A stretch of 64,000 bases of DNA from JAJDUF01 sp965238265 (GTDB lineage Bacteria; Chloroflexota; UBA11872; UBA12225; JAJDUF01): positions 3,596,001 through 3,660,000 of the forward strand of contig OZ250185.1 of assembly GCA_965238265.1 (NCBI GenBank), written 5' to 3'. The notes beneath the pieces are model-generated. The model saw only the letters and a list, made by a program, of their open reading frames with translations. It searched no databases and was not told where the DNA came from. The position numbers were made by a program, and so were the translations under genes. Shown piece after piece: positions 52,840 through 61,494 of this stretch. The number at the start of each line of letters is the position of its first letter. Within the stretch, counting starts at the first letter, position 1.

Positions 52840-53805
52840 ATGTTCGTTGACGTTCTGCTGCTCGTGATCGGAGTTGCGCTGCTGACGGGAGGTGGGCAGC
52901 TCTTCGTCACCGGCGCCGCCCGGGTCGCGCAAGCCTTCGGCATTTCTCCCATCGTGGTCGGCGTCGTCGTGATCGGCTTCGGTACCTCCGCGCCCGAAAT
53001 GGTCGCCAGTGTGCTGGCCGCCGCCCAGGGCCGCTCCGGCGTGGCCTTCGGCAACCTAGTCGGCAGCAATATCTCCAATATCGGCTTGGTGCTGGGCACT
53101 GCGGCCATGGTGCAACCGGCCATCGTCAACGTGACCATCGTCCGGCGGGAGGCGCTGCTCTCCACGGTAGCGGCGCTGCTCTTCATCGGTCTGGCGTTGA
53201 ACGGGAGTCTGAGTGCGCCGGAGGGTGGCGTGCTCATCGTGGCCTTCATCGCCGTGATGGGCTGGCTGCTATGGCTGGCGTTGCGCGAGCGGCAGGAGGT
53301 CCCGCTCATGGAGGCGGGAGTGGAGGGGATGGTCGGCCCACAACCCGGCGGCGGCGCCAAGCTGCGCGAAGGGGTGCGCGCGCTCGTTGGGCTGGTACTC
53401 GTGCTGCTCGGCGCCGAGCTGACGGTCCGTGGCGCAGTGTCCCTCGCGCTGGCCGCCGGCGTGGACGAGGGCTTCATCGGCCTGACCGTCGTGGGGATCG
53501 GCACGTCGCTGCCCGAATTGGTCACGGGCATCATCGCCGCCATACGGCGGGAAACCGATCTGGTCGTCGGTAACGTCCTCGGCTCGAACATCTTCAACCT
53601 GCTCTTGATCGGCGGCACCGTCGGCCTGATAACGAGCGAGCCGCTGCCGGCGGTGGTGGTGAATCCGGGCTTGCCGGTGCTGGCCGTCGGCAGCCTGGTG
53701 CTGTTGCTCTTCTTGCGGACGGGATTCAAGCTCCGGCGCGTGGAAGCCGGGCTGTTGCTCGCGGGGTACGCCGTCTACATCGGCCTGCTCGGTCTCCAGC
53801 TTTGA
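52840..53805 (+). CDS. Ca2+/Na+ antiporter (CaCA family, YrbG-like)
   Basis: 321 residues, about ten spans in two inverted halves. The two alpha-repeat motifs are visible: GFGTSAPEMVASVLAAAQGR with GNLVGSNISNIGLVLG, and GIGTSLPELVTGIIAAIRRE with GNVLGSNIFNLLLIGG. The conserved Glu residues of both ion sites are present. Length matches YrbG. ATG 52840 with GAAGGAGA. Confidence 0.92.
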   Translation: MFVDVLLLVIGVALLTGGGQLFVTGAARVAQAFGISPIVVGVVVIGFGTSAPEMVASVLAAAQGRSGVAFGNLVGSNISNIGLVLGTAAMVQPAIVNVTIVRREALLSTVAALLFIGLALNGSLSAPEGGVLIVAFIAVMGWLLWLALRERQEVPLMEAGVEGMVGPQPGGGAKLREGVRALVGLVLVLLGAELTVRGAVSLALAAGVDEGFIGLTVVGIGTSLPELVTGIIAAIRRETDLVVGNVLGSNIFNLLLIGGTVGLITSEPLPAVVVNPGLPVLAVGSLVLLLFLRTGFKLRRVEAGLLLAGYAVYIGLLGLQL

Positions 53806-53821
53806 CCGCGCCGTCAGGTCC

Positions 53822-54736
53822 TCACGCGACGCCGGCGGCCGACATCGCCAGCGCAAACGCGCCCGCTAATCCCGCTTCGTCCCCAAAGTGCGGCGCCACG
53901 ACGTAGCTACTCACGTCCGCATCCACCTGCGGCCGCGCGATATAGGATCGTAGCTGCGCCCGCAACGCAGCGCGGATACGGGGGAGCAGATGCTGCTGTT
54001 GCAGCACGCCACCGCCGAGTACAATCCGTTGTGGCGAGAGCACGAGCACGTGCTGCGCCAGGCCCGCCGCCAGATAGTGCGCTTCAAGCTCCCAGACCGG
54101 ATCGTCCGGCGCCAGATCGTCCGCCGACCGGCCCACGCGGGCGGCGAGCGCCCCGCCGGCGGCCATCCCTTCCATACAGTCGCCATGGAAGGGACAAATC
54201 CCGGCGAACTCGTCGCGGTTGCCGGCGGCATCGCGGGCACGCGGGACGGCGATGTGGCCCATTTCGGGATGGAGCAGCCCATGGAGGGGTGCGCCGCCGA
54301 TGATGACGCCGCCACCGATACCGGTGCCAACCGTGACGTAGAGCGCCGGATCGTAGCCTTGCGCGGCACCCCAGCGGTACTCGGCGAGGGCGGCGCCGTT
54401 GACATCGGTATCCACGGCTACCGGCACGTCCAGCCCGGCCGTGATCGCGGCGACGACCGGCGCGCCGCTCCAGCCCGGCTTCGGTGTCGGCAGCATGTAG
54501 CCGTACCGTGGCGATTGTCGGTCCAGCTCAATCGGACCAAAGGTGGCGATGCCAATGGCCGTGAGCGGCTGCCCCGCCCGCTCGGCGGCGTCGAGCAGGA
54601 ACCGGCGCACCCGGGGCAGGGTCTCCGCGGGTGTTGTCGTCGGGATGCGCGCGGTGGCGAGGCGGTCTGATGGACCGCTGCCCACCGCGCAGACAAACTT
54701 CGTGCCGCCGCCTTCTACCGCCCCATACAGTGCCAT
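53822..54736 (-). CDS. ROK-family sugar kinase (fructokinase-like)
   Basis: 304 residues. YGAVEGGGTKFVCAVGSG is the phosphate-binding start, VAVDTDVNGAALAEY the active-site Asp, and YVTVGTGIGGGVIIGG the second phosphate loop. The zinc-binding block is HPEMGHIAVPR with GICPFHGDCMEGMAAGGALA. This is the fructokinase branch (ScrK/GmuE-like). Together with ManC it could feed mannose-phosphate formation. ATG 54736. Confidence 0.87.
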   Translation of the reverse strand: MALYGAVEGGGTKFVCAVGSGPSDRLATARIPTTTPAETLPRVRRFLLDAAERAGQPLTAIGIATFGPIELDRQSPRYGYMLPTPKPGWSGAPVVAAITAGLDVPVAVDTDVNGAALAEYRWGAAQGYDPALYVTVGTGIGGGVIIGGAPLHGLLHPEMGHIAVPRARDAAGNRDEFAGICPFHGDCMEGMAAGGALAARVGRSADDLAPDDPVWELEAHYLAAGLAQHVLVLSPQRIVLGGGVLQQQHLLPRIRAALRAQLRSYIARPQVDADVSSYVVAPHFGDEAGLAGAFALAMSAAGVA

Positions 54737-54882
54737 CGTTCACCTCGCACCCTGCAAGGTATCATGTCGGGGAATGGGCCTCACCCCCCGGCCCCCGACA
54801 GAACCCATTTGACGGGCCACTGACCCGGCCATCTTGCAGCCGACAGAACGTTCGTTGTGGCCCGTCGCGCAGAGGAGTGTGA

Positions 54883-55983
54883 ATGTCTAGGGAACTCGAC
54901 CATTCCTACGCCGTGATCTTGGCGGGTGGGCAGGGCACGCGGCTTTGGCCGCTGTCGCGTGCCAGCCGCCCGAAGCAGCTACTTCCCATCATCGGTGACG
55001 ACAGTCTGCTGGCGCAGACGGTGGCTCGCTTGGACGGACTGGTGCCGCCGGAGCGCATCTACATCGTCACCGCAGCGGAGTATGCCGCGGAGATTCGCAC
55101 CCAGCTACCCGCTCTACCCGCAGCCAATATCCTGGCCGAGCCGCAGCCCCGGCATACGGCCGCGGCGGTGGGCTTGGCGACGGGTGTCATCGCGGCCCAC
55201 GATTCGCAGGCGACGGTCGTCTCGCTGCATGCGGACCATGCGATCCAAAATCCCGACGCCTTCCGGCGCGTCTTGCGGACGGCACTGCTGGCAGCGCAGC
55301 GCGGCGAGTACCTCCTCACCATCGGCATCCAGCCGGCCGGGCCGGCGACCGGATACGGCTATATCCACCGCGAGCAGCGCGCGTTCAGCGTGGAAGGAGC
55401 CGCCGTGTACGCGGTGGAGCGGTTTGTCGAGAAGCCCGACGCGGCCACGGCGCGGCGGTTCGTGGAATCCGGGGAGTATTTCTGGAATGCCGGCTACTTC
55501 GGATTTCAGGCAAGCCACTTTCTGACTGCGCTCCGTAGCTATATGCCGGCGTTAGCGCGCGGCGTCGAGGTCATCCAGGCCGCGTGGGGCACGGCGCAGC
55601 AGGCCGCAACCCTGGCGGCCGTTTATGCCGACCTGGAGCCGATTGCGATTGATACGGGCGTGTTCGAGCGCGCTACCAACGTGCTGATGGTGCCGGGGGA
55701 GTTTCCTTGGAGTGACGTGGGCGATTGGGCAGCGATCCAAGAAATCACGCCGGCGACCGCGGGCACGAACACGGTGATCGGCGGCGCGGGCCGCCACATC
55801 GCAGTGGCCACCGAAGGCTGTTTGATCCACACCGGCGACCGGCTCATCGCCACGATTGGCGTGGATGATCTGGTCATCGTGGATGCCGGTGACGCTCTGC
55901 TCGTGTGCCACCGCGACCGCACGCAGGACGTGCGCGAGATCGTAGAGCAGCTTAAACGCGAGGGGCGTGATGCCTATTTGTAG
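54883..55983 (+). CDS. manC: Mannose-1-phosphate guanylyltransferase
   Basis: 366 residues. YAVILAGGQGTRLWPLSRAS and RPKQLLPI are the nucleotide-binding signature, SLHADHAIQNPDAFR the metal site, VERFVEKPDAATA the sugar-binding motif and WSDVGDWAAI typical for the GMP family. It forms GDP-mannose from mannose-1-phosphate and GTP. No phosphomannose isomerase domain is fused. It diverges from the ROK kinase gene. Confidence 0.9.
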   Translation: MSRELDHSYAVILAGGQGTRLWPLSRASRPKQLLPIIGDDSLLAQTVARLDGLVPPERIYIVTAAEYAAEIRTQLPALPAANILAEPQPRHTAAAVGLATGVIAAHDSQATVVSLHADHAIQNPDAFRRVLRTALLAAQRGEYLLTIGIQPAGPATGYGYIHREQRAFSVEGAAVYAVERFVEKPDAATARRFVESGEYFWNAGYFGFQASHFLTALRSYMPALARGVEVIQAAWGTAQQAATLAAVYADLEPIAIDTGVFERATNVLMVPGEFPWSDVGDWAAIQEITPATAGTNTVIGGAGRHIAVATEGCLIHTGDRLIATIGVDDLVIVDAGDALLVCHRDRTQDVREIVEQLKREGRDAYL

Positions 55984-55985
55984 GG

Positions 55986-56033
55986 CGGACCTAACCCCCG
56001 GCCCCTTCCCTGGCAGGGAAGGGGAGTCAACGC
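55986..56033. repeat. Intergenic repeat, family R1 (reference form)
   Basis: Same unit as 43017-43060, four bases behind the manC stop; its 7-bp stem CTTCCCTGGCAGGGAAG could also terminate transcription. Confidence 0.75.
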
Positions 56034-56091
56034 GGCGCCCGGCAGCCCCTACACTTATGAGCATGAGGCCCACTCCGCGAGGTGAGCGACT

Positions 56092-56790
56092 ATGAATGAG
56101 AGGCCTGGCAATCTCAACCTCGGCGCAATCGCCTTCGATGCCTACGGCACCTTGTTCGACGTGCATTCGGTCGTCGCCGCGTGTGAGGCAGCCTTTCCGT
56201 CGCACGGCGCGGCGTTGAGTCGGCTTTGGCGAGCCAAGCAGTTGGAATACACCTGGTTACTCAGTCTCATGGATCGGTACGAGGACTTCTGGTATGTCAC
56301 CGAGAAGGCGTTGACCTACGCTTGTCAACATCTGGGGCTTCCCTGCGATCCAGCCACCCGCACGCGCCTCCTGGAGAGCTACAACCACCTGTCGGCGTAT
56401 CCCGAGGTGCCGGCCGCACTGGCCCGCCTGGCAGCCGGTCGCAAGCTGGTCATCCTGTCCAACGGGACGCCGCAGATGCTCGCGGCGGTAACGCGGGCCA
56501 CGGGGCTGACCGCGATCTTCGACGAGCTTATCAGCGTGGAAGCCGTGGGTATCTACAAACCCAGCCCGTGCGTCTATGCCCTGCTGCCGCAGCGACTCGG
56601 TGTGCCGCCGGAGGCGATTGGCTTCGTCTCGTCCAACGCCTTCGACATCACGGGCGCGAAAGCGTTCAGCCTCCGAACTTTCTGGGTCAACCGCCAAGAC
56701 GCCATCCCGGACGGCTTGGGTTATCCACCCGACGTCGCAGTGCGTACATTGGCGGAGCTGGCCGACCGTCTTGCTGCCGAGCGGGCCTAG
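56092..56790 (+). CDS. Haloacid dehalogenase, type II (HAD superfamily)
   Basis: 232 residues. IAFDAYGTLFDVHSVV carries the nucleophile Asp, WRAKQLEYTWLLSLM is the conserved cap Arg-Gln block of L-2-haloacid dehalogenases, ILSNGTPQML motif II, YKPSPCVYAL the Lys and GFVSSNAFDITGAKAFSLRT motif IV. All catalytic residues are present. GCGAGGTGAG precedes ATG 56092. Confidence 0.88.
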   Translation: MNERPGNLNLGAIAFDAYGTLFDVHSVVAACEAAFPSHGAALSRLWRAKQLEYTWLLSLMDRYEDFWYVTEKALTYACQHLGLPCDPATRTRLLESYNHLSAYPEVPAALARLAAGRKLVILSNGTPQMLAAVTRATGLTAIFDELISVEAVGIYKPSPCVYALLPQRLGVPPEAIGFVSSNAFDITGAKAFSLRTFWVNRQDAIPDGLGYPPDVAVRTLAELADRLAAERA

Positions 56791-56830
56791 GGCGTCTCTG
56801 CAAAGTACCAGTCGGCAGAGGCAGGAGACG

Positions 56831-57091
56831 ATGGTCAACCCACCACTCGATTTTAGCCGCCATGCAAGAAACCGGATGCGCCGTAACCGCATCAGTCGAG
56901 AAGTTGTCGCCCGTATTCTAACCCGGCCGGTAGCCGTGACTCCGGCCCGCGAGGGACGCTCACATGCTTGGGGGCTGTATCCCGTACCTCGCACCCGCAC
57001 CGAATGGTTGACTGTTACCTTTACCGAAGAGGAAGGCGTAGTCGTGATAATCACGGTTACGCCGCGCCGCCGCGGCCCTGAAGGGAGATAA
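56831..57091 (+). CDS. DUF4258-like small toxin-family protein
   Basis: 86 residues: FSRHARNRMRRNRISREVVA at the start is the S-x-HA..RM..R.I...V pattern of DUF4258, a RelE-like fold family found beside antitoxins. WLTVTFTEEEGVVVIITVTP forms the final strands. CAGGAGACG lies before ATG 56831. It is followed after three bases by a DUF2283 gene, the usual partner. Confidence 0.75.
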   Translation: MVNPPLDFSRHARNRMRRNRISREVVARILTRPVAVTPAREGRSHAWGLYPVPRTRTEWLTVTFTEEEGVVVIITVTPRRRGPEGR

Positions 57092-57094
57092 GTC

Positions 57095-57367
57095 GTGCAT
57101 ATCACGTATGACGCACAGGTAGACGTGCTCTTTATCAGCTTTCGTGATGAGCCGGCGCGCGACACGTTGGATATCGAAGATGATGTAATGGCTGCCCTTG
57201 ACAACGATGGCCGCCTCATCGGTCTCGAAATCCTGGACGCCCGCGCACGTCTCGGGGACGCGGTGTTCGCCGAGAGCGTGCCCGTGGAGCAACTGGTCCA
57301 CGAAGCCATCACCGTCGGGGGTGAGCGAGCACGCGCGCAGCCCACCCATGTTAAATTGCCCGGATAG
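57095..57367 (+). CDS. DUF2283 protein, likely partner of DUF4258
   Basis: 90 residues. ITYDAQVDVLFISFRDEPAR with DGRLIGLEILDARARL is the DUF2283 core (Y-D...D.LYI). GTG start three bases behind the DUF4258 stop. The pair resembles a toxin-antitoxin unit in size and order; activity is not proven for the family. Confidence 0.8.
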   Translation: MHITYDAQVDVLFISFRDEPARDTLDIEDDVMAALDNDGRLIGLEILDARARLGDAVFAESVPVEQLVHEAITVGGERARAQPTHVKLPG

Positions 57368-57445
57368 CCTTCTGAGACGAGCATTTGCGTTGCTCGTGCA
57401 TACACGGTAGCCCCGGACGCAGAGAGGCCGGGGACGAGGAAGAGC

Positions 57446-57778
57446 ATGTCCAAGCAATCGCTGTCGCTCCAAACGGTTTCGGCCGCCGAAGCGAGGCACG
57501 AGTTCACCAAGCTACTAGGACAAGTCAAGCGGCAAGGGGGACGTGTGCTGGTGGAAGAGCGCGGCGTCCCGGTAGCCGCGATTATCTCGGCCCAAGACCT
57601 TGTGCAACTGAACCGGTTGGAGCGAGAACGGGAACAGGATTTCGACATCCTCGACGAGCTTGGCAGCGCCTTCGCTGACGTGCCCGCCGAAGCCATCGAG
57701 CGCGAGGTTGCCAAAGCGGTAGCCGAGGTGCGCCGGGAGTATCGTCAGCAGACCGGCGATAGCACGAATTCGCTGTGA
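57446..57778 (+). CDS. Phd/YefM-type antitoxin
   Basis: 110 residues. VSAAEARHEFTKLLGQVKRQ, GGRVLVEERGVPVAAIISAQ and DLVQLNRLE match the DNA-binding Phd/YefM fold; the acidic helical C-terminus (FADVPAEAIEREVAKAVAEV) is the toxin-binding part. GAGGAAGAG before ATG 57446. A GTG overlapping its stop would start a toxin, but that gene is broken (next entry). Confidence 0.85.
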   Translation: MSKQSLSLQTVSAAEARHEFTKLLGQVKRQGGRVLVEERGVPVAAIISAQDLVQLNRLEREREQDFDILDELGSAFADVPAEAIEREVAKAVAEVRREYRQQTGDSTNSL

Positions 57779-57854
57779 TTACGGCGGTCTGCTCGATTAG
57801 GGCGCCGGTCGCTGGCGGAGCCTGCCGACCGCCTCGCTGCGGAGCGGGCGTAGG
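57775..57854 (+). pseudogene. Toxin start fused to the 3' end of a HAD gene
   Basis: GTG at 57775 overlaps the antitoxin stop (GTGA) and gives VITAV, the usual first residues of a PIN-domain toxin (normally followed by VDTNV); homology then ends. From 57813 to 57854 the DNA matches the last 42 bases of the dehalogenase gene at 56750-56791 (36 of 42), including the stop (LAEPADRLAAERA). The toxin was replaced by a foreign gene end. Confidence 0.6.
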
Positions 57855-57956
57855 CTGGTGCAACCTTGTCCCGCCGCTGCGCCGGCGTGTAGATGAGGTG
57901 CGAAACGACGGAGAGAGTTGTAGGGTGAATAGGGTGTGACGCCGGGGGTCATGTCG

Positions 57957-58730
57957 TCAAAGCACACCAGCAAACCGTTGAATGTCCTGGACACTCCTCT
58001 CCTTGAAGTCGTCCAGAACTGGATATTGAGTATCGGCGTTCCTGGTAAGATAGAGGCTCTCCTTCTTACCAAGCTCTGCCATGTCTTCGTGAACGACAAG
58101 GCTGATGAACGGCAATCGCTCTTTCTGGAACTCCAGCAGAGAAATGGCTACGCTCTTAGCCTTACTGTTGCCTCGCACACCAAAGACATAGAGGTCTCGA
58201 TCGTTGTGCTTTAGCGACCAGTCCACGCTGATGATGGGATAGTCAGAGAGTGGCACGTGGTCGGGAGTAGGGGAAAATCGCCTCAACTCGCTCGTAACAT
58301 AGTCTCTCAAGTCGTCGTAAAAGGCGCTGCGAACGACTTCCCTACTCCAGTAGCGCATATTACACACCTTTTGCATACAGCCTGCAAACTGGAGGATGCT
58401 CTCGTAGAGCAGGCTGACGGGCGCGTCCAGATAGAGGTTGCCATCATCATTATTGACGTTGTTATTGATAAGTATGCTATCGAAAATCTGCTGACGTGTA
58501 TAGGTAGTTATATCAAAAGTGTAGGAGAGACGCATCAGCGCCATTCCAAAATCGCAGATGCGGACATACTCCTCACCTTTGGGGCTTTCCTGCAAGTAGA
58601 CATCTACCATGTCGCCATCTTCATGATGTGCTGGGATTATGAGCTGGTAGTCTCCAGGACGGCGTTCATAGACATCAAATCCTGTCGCGATTCGACGCTG
58701 CAATGATTCTTGGACGCTACTAATATCCAT
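57957..58730 (-). CDS. DUF1828-domain protein
   Basis: 257 residues from ATG 58730. VYLQESPKGEEYVRICDFGM with ALMRLSY is the DUF1828 pattern near the N-terminus; DLRDYVTSELRRF and the following part (SVDWSLKHNDRDLYVFGV) fit the associated DUF1829-like region. GC content is about half, far below the neighbourhood, pointing to recent arrival. The gene overlaps the end of the next upstream gene by 11 bases. DUF1828 genes often sit in phage or defence islands; function unknown. Confidence 0.7.
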   Translation of the reverse strand: MDISSVQESLQRRIATGFDVYERRPGDYQLIIPAHHEDGDMVDVYLQESPKGEEYVRICDFGMALMRLSYTFDITTYTRQQIFDSILINNNVNNDDGNLYLDAPVSLLYESILQFAGCMQKVCNMRYWSREVVRSAFYDDLRDYVTSELRRFSPTPDHVPLSDYPIISVDWSLKHNDRDLYVFGVRGNSKAKSVAISLLEFQKERLPFISLVVHEDMAELGKKESLYLTRNADTQYPVLDDFKERSVQDIQRFAGVL

Positions 58731-59219
58731 TGAACAGCCCCATCTGTAGCACATCAGGAAAATACTCGACGCGATTAGATATTGCAGTATCGTCGAAGAA
58801 AACGTTAAGGGCCTGTTCGAAGGTGCTGTACCGATCGGTGATTTCTCGATGGCGCTCCTGTGGCTGCCGGCTCCCGGACGCAATCTCAGCTTCGGTGATA
58901 CGGTGAATGTGCGGCTTGGCATAATGGCCGTCGGTCTGCTGGCTAGATTCTCCGTGAGGTCCGTTGTATCGAACCAGCGTAATAGTCCCTAACGCCTTAT
59001 CGCCGGTGTGGTAACGGAGTCCGATGGTGAAATTCTCAATGAACCGGTTGTTCTGGCGGATGAATACCGCGAACGTTATGCTCGTCATCCCGACCTAGCC
59101 TGTAAGTCTGGCTCGCAACGTCTATGGCCATTTTCCTCCTTGTATCCTGCAGAAGGTGTCTTGCTTCCAATTATCTTGGGAAGCTGGATCAAATCTTGAA
59201 TGTCACGATCGGTCATCAT
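58720..59219 (-). pseudogene. DUF6978-like gene split by a frameshift
   Basis: ATG 59219 starts MTDRDIQDLIQLPKIIGSKT and stops at 59085. A second frame starts with ATG 59088 (ATGA overlap) and continues FAVFIRQNNRFIENFTIGLR, then LVRYNGPHGESS and a His-rich HYAKPHIHRITEAE. Read together the two parts look like one protein of about 165 residues with the order seen in DUF6978 proteins (family name from memory). The break may be real or a sequencing error. Lower GC, same direction and overlap with the DUF1828 gene. Confidence 0.55.
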
Positions 59220-59422
59220 CGTTGCGCCCTCGGGTACGGGAGGCTGTGGAAGGTTCCCTATGTCCCCACGATCGCCCCTAGCAGTCCCTCCGTCTCCTGA
59301 TCCAACGCCAGTATATCAGCCCTGATCCCACTCCAGCGGGCGCCGGGCACTGGTCATTGCCCGTATGATTTACGGGCGAGGGTCGCGCTGCAAGAGTCGG
59401 CCGCAAGCGAGTGGAGGGAAGC

Positions 59423-61360
59423 ATGGCGATTCCGGGGCACGGGCGAGCGAAGAAGGTACTACATATCGGACTGGATGGCATGAACCTGCCGCTGCTGCAA
59501 CGCTTTGAGGCCGAAGGGTGTCTGCCGACGTTCTCGGCACTGATGGCGCGTGGCTCGACCAACCGCTTGCTGTGCGCGATTCCCGCGTGGACGCCGACCA
59601 ACTGGGCCACGATGATGACCGGAGCGCCGGCCGGCACGCATGGCCTGGCCGGCTGGAGTGTGCGGGAAAAGACTGCCCCATGGTCGGCGCCGCGGCTCGA
59701 CTCGTGGCAGTCGGAGGCCATGACCGCCGAGACCATCTGGGAAGTGGCGGATCAGGCCGGCCAGCGCGTGCTCGTAACGTTCTATCCGTCGGGTGTGTGG
59801 CCAAGCCGTATGCAGCGCGGCTACGTCGTGGCGCCCGGCTTCCACGACTCCGCGCTGCCTATCGCGCCGCCGGTGCAGTTCTATTGCACGCCGCGCGCCG
59901 CGGCCGGGGGTACGGGCGACGATGCGGCCGGCATGGGCGGGCGGAGCGGTGCAACCACCGACCTCGCCGAAGAAGGCGCCCCGCCTGGCAGCTCTACAGT
60001 GCGCCTGGCACCGGCCGCCGAGCAAGGTTGGCGGCACGCGCCGGCCGGCGCGCTCGCAGCACGCTGCACGCTTCCGCTGCACGATGGCACCGAGGACGCG
60101 CTCCACCTCTTGGTCGAGCGGCGCGACGACGGTAGTCTCGGCCGCACCACGATCTACCGCAGGCCCGATGCTTCCCAACCGCCCTTAGCCGAGCTGACCT
60201 TGGGTGAGTGGTCGGCGTTTGGCAGCGCCAATTGGGGCCGCGACGCCGCGGCCCGCGCCGGCTCGATCCGGTTCCATCTGCTCGCCGTAGACCACGAGCA
60301 GCCAACCGTCCGCTTCGTCACGTCGCAGGTCTACAGTACCCAAGGGATCGCCTCGCCCACAGGCCTGAGTGAGGAGATCGTGGAGCGCTGCGGCCCCTTC
60401 TTCGACACATTCTCGATCAATCCGGTAGACGGAGCGGCCGAGCTGCGGGCTTTCTTGGGCGACATCCGCTACCAAGGCGAATGGGAGGTCAAAGTCGCCC
60501 GCTACGTCGCCGAGCACGGCGGCTGGGATCACCACTACTGTCACTGGCACCTCTTCGATCACATCAATCACCCCACCGTGAATCCGGCCGACCCTGACGG
60601 TCCCGACTACGATCCCGAACGCGGCGCTTGGATGATCGAGGCGCAGCGCCAGACCTACATCCTTGGCGACGCCGTACTGAAGCAGTTCTTGGAGCTTGCA
60701 GACGACGAGACACTCGTCTGCGTCATCTCCGATCACGCGATGGCCCCCGCACATCGCTGGGCACACCTCAATGCCCGGCTGGAGGAGACGGGGCTGCTGG
60801 CGCTCCAGCCGGACGGCGCGATTGATTTCTCGCAGTCCCAGGTCTACACGCAGGCCGACCGCGGCTCCGAGGTCTTTGTCAACCTGCGCGGGCGCGAGCC
60901 GATGGGGATTGTGCCGGCGGCGGACTACGCGCGGGTGCAGGAAGCAATTATTGACGCGCTGCTCGATTGGCGCGACCCGCTGACGGACAAGCGCGCCGTC
61001 GCGTTGGCGCTCAAGCTGGAGGACGGGCAGCTGATCGGCTTTTGGGGCGACATCTGCGGCGACGTGGTGTTCACGTTCAACCGTGGTTTCGGCTGGGGGC
61101 CGCCGCTCGACGGCGGCTCTATCGGCCAGGGGCGGGGCGCGTTGCACGGCTCGCAGGTGCCCCACGCTGAGACGCCACACTTCACCAACATGGGCTGCTG
61201 GATTCTGGCCGGGCCGGGTGTGAAGGCGGGGTACGAGCGCGACTGGCAGCGCTACGGGCTGATGCGGATGACCGACGTGGCGCCAACGTTGGCGCACCTC
61301 GCCGGACTGCGCCCGCCAGCGCAGAACATCGGCGCCATCTGCCACGACCTGCTGGAGTAA
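59423..61360 (+). CDS. Alkaline-phosphatase-superfamily protein (type I phosphodiesterase/nucleotide pyrophosphatase)
   Basis: 645 residues from ATG 59423 (GTGGAGGG upstream). VLHIGLDGMNLPLLQRFEAE gives the first metal Asp, IPAWTPTNWATMMTGAPAGT the nucleophile Thr, HLFDHINHPTVNP and CVISDHAMAPAHRW the other metal ligands. No signal peptide, so probably cytoplasmic. A Gly/Ala-rich stretch (residues 155-180) has the look of inserted sequence but no clear palindrome. Relatives cleave phosphodiesters or sugar-phosphate bonds; the substrate is unknown. Confidence 0.85.
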   Translation: MAIPGHGRAKKVLHIGLDGMNLPLLQRFEAEGCLPTFSALMARGSTNRLLCAIPAWTPTNWATMMTGAPAGTHGLAGWSVREKTAPWSAPRLDSWQSEAMTAETIWEVADQAGQRVLVTFYPSGVWPSRMQRGYVVAPGFHDSALPIAPPVQFYCTPRAAAGGTGDDAAGMGGRSGATTDLAEEGAPPGSSTVRLAPAAEQGWRHAPAGALAARCTLPLHDGTEDALHLLVERRDDGSLGRTTIYRRPDASQPPLAELTLGEWSAFGSANWGRDAAARAGSIRFHLLAVDHEQPTVRFVTSQVYSTQGIASPTGLSEEIVERCGPFFDTFSINPVDGAAELRAFLGDIRYQGEWEVKVARYVAEHGGWDHHYCHWHLFDHINHPTVNPADPDGPDYDPERGAWMIEAQRQTYILGDAVLKQFLELADDETLVCVISDHAMAPAHRWAHLNARLEETGLLALQPDGAIDFSQSQVYTQADRGSEVFVNLRGREPMGIVPAADYARVQEAIIDALLDWRDPLTDKRAVALALKLEDGQLIGFWGDICGDVVFTFNRGFGWGPPLDGGSIGQGRGALHGSQVPHAETPHFTNMGCWILAGPGVKAGYERDWQRYGLMRMTDVAPTLAHLAGLRPPAQNIGAICHDLLE

Positions 61361-61373
61361 GCGCAATACCGGC

Positions 61374-61494
61374 CGCCCTATGGTCCCCCCGCTGTGCAGG
61401 GGGACGGGCACTTCCCTCTCTTGCTGGGAGCGGGGGCGTGGATGGGGGAAACAGCACACCACGCTCCCCCGGCACCCTCACCCCGGCCCTCTCC
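61374..61494. repeat. R4 and R2 units between convergent genes
   Basis: CCTATGGTCCCCCCGCTGTG then CAGGGGGACGGG (R4), and CCTCACCCCGGCCCTCTCCC TAGGGGAGG (R2, 61478-61506). The CTA within the R2 unit at 61495-61497 is the stop codon of the CotH gene on the minus strand. Confidence 0.55.
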
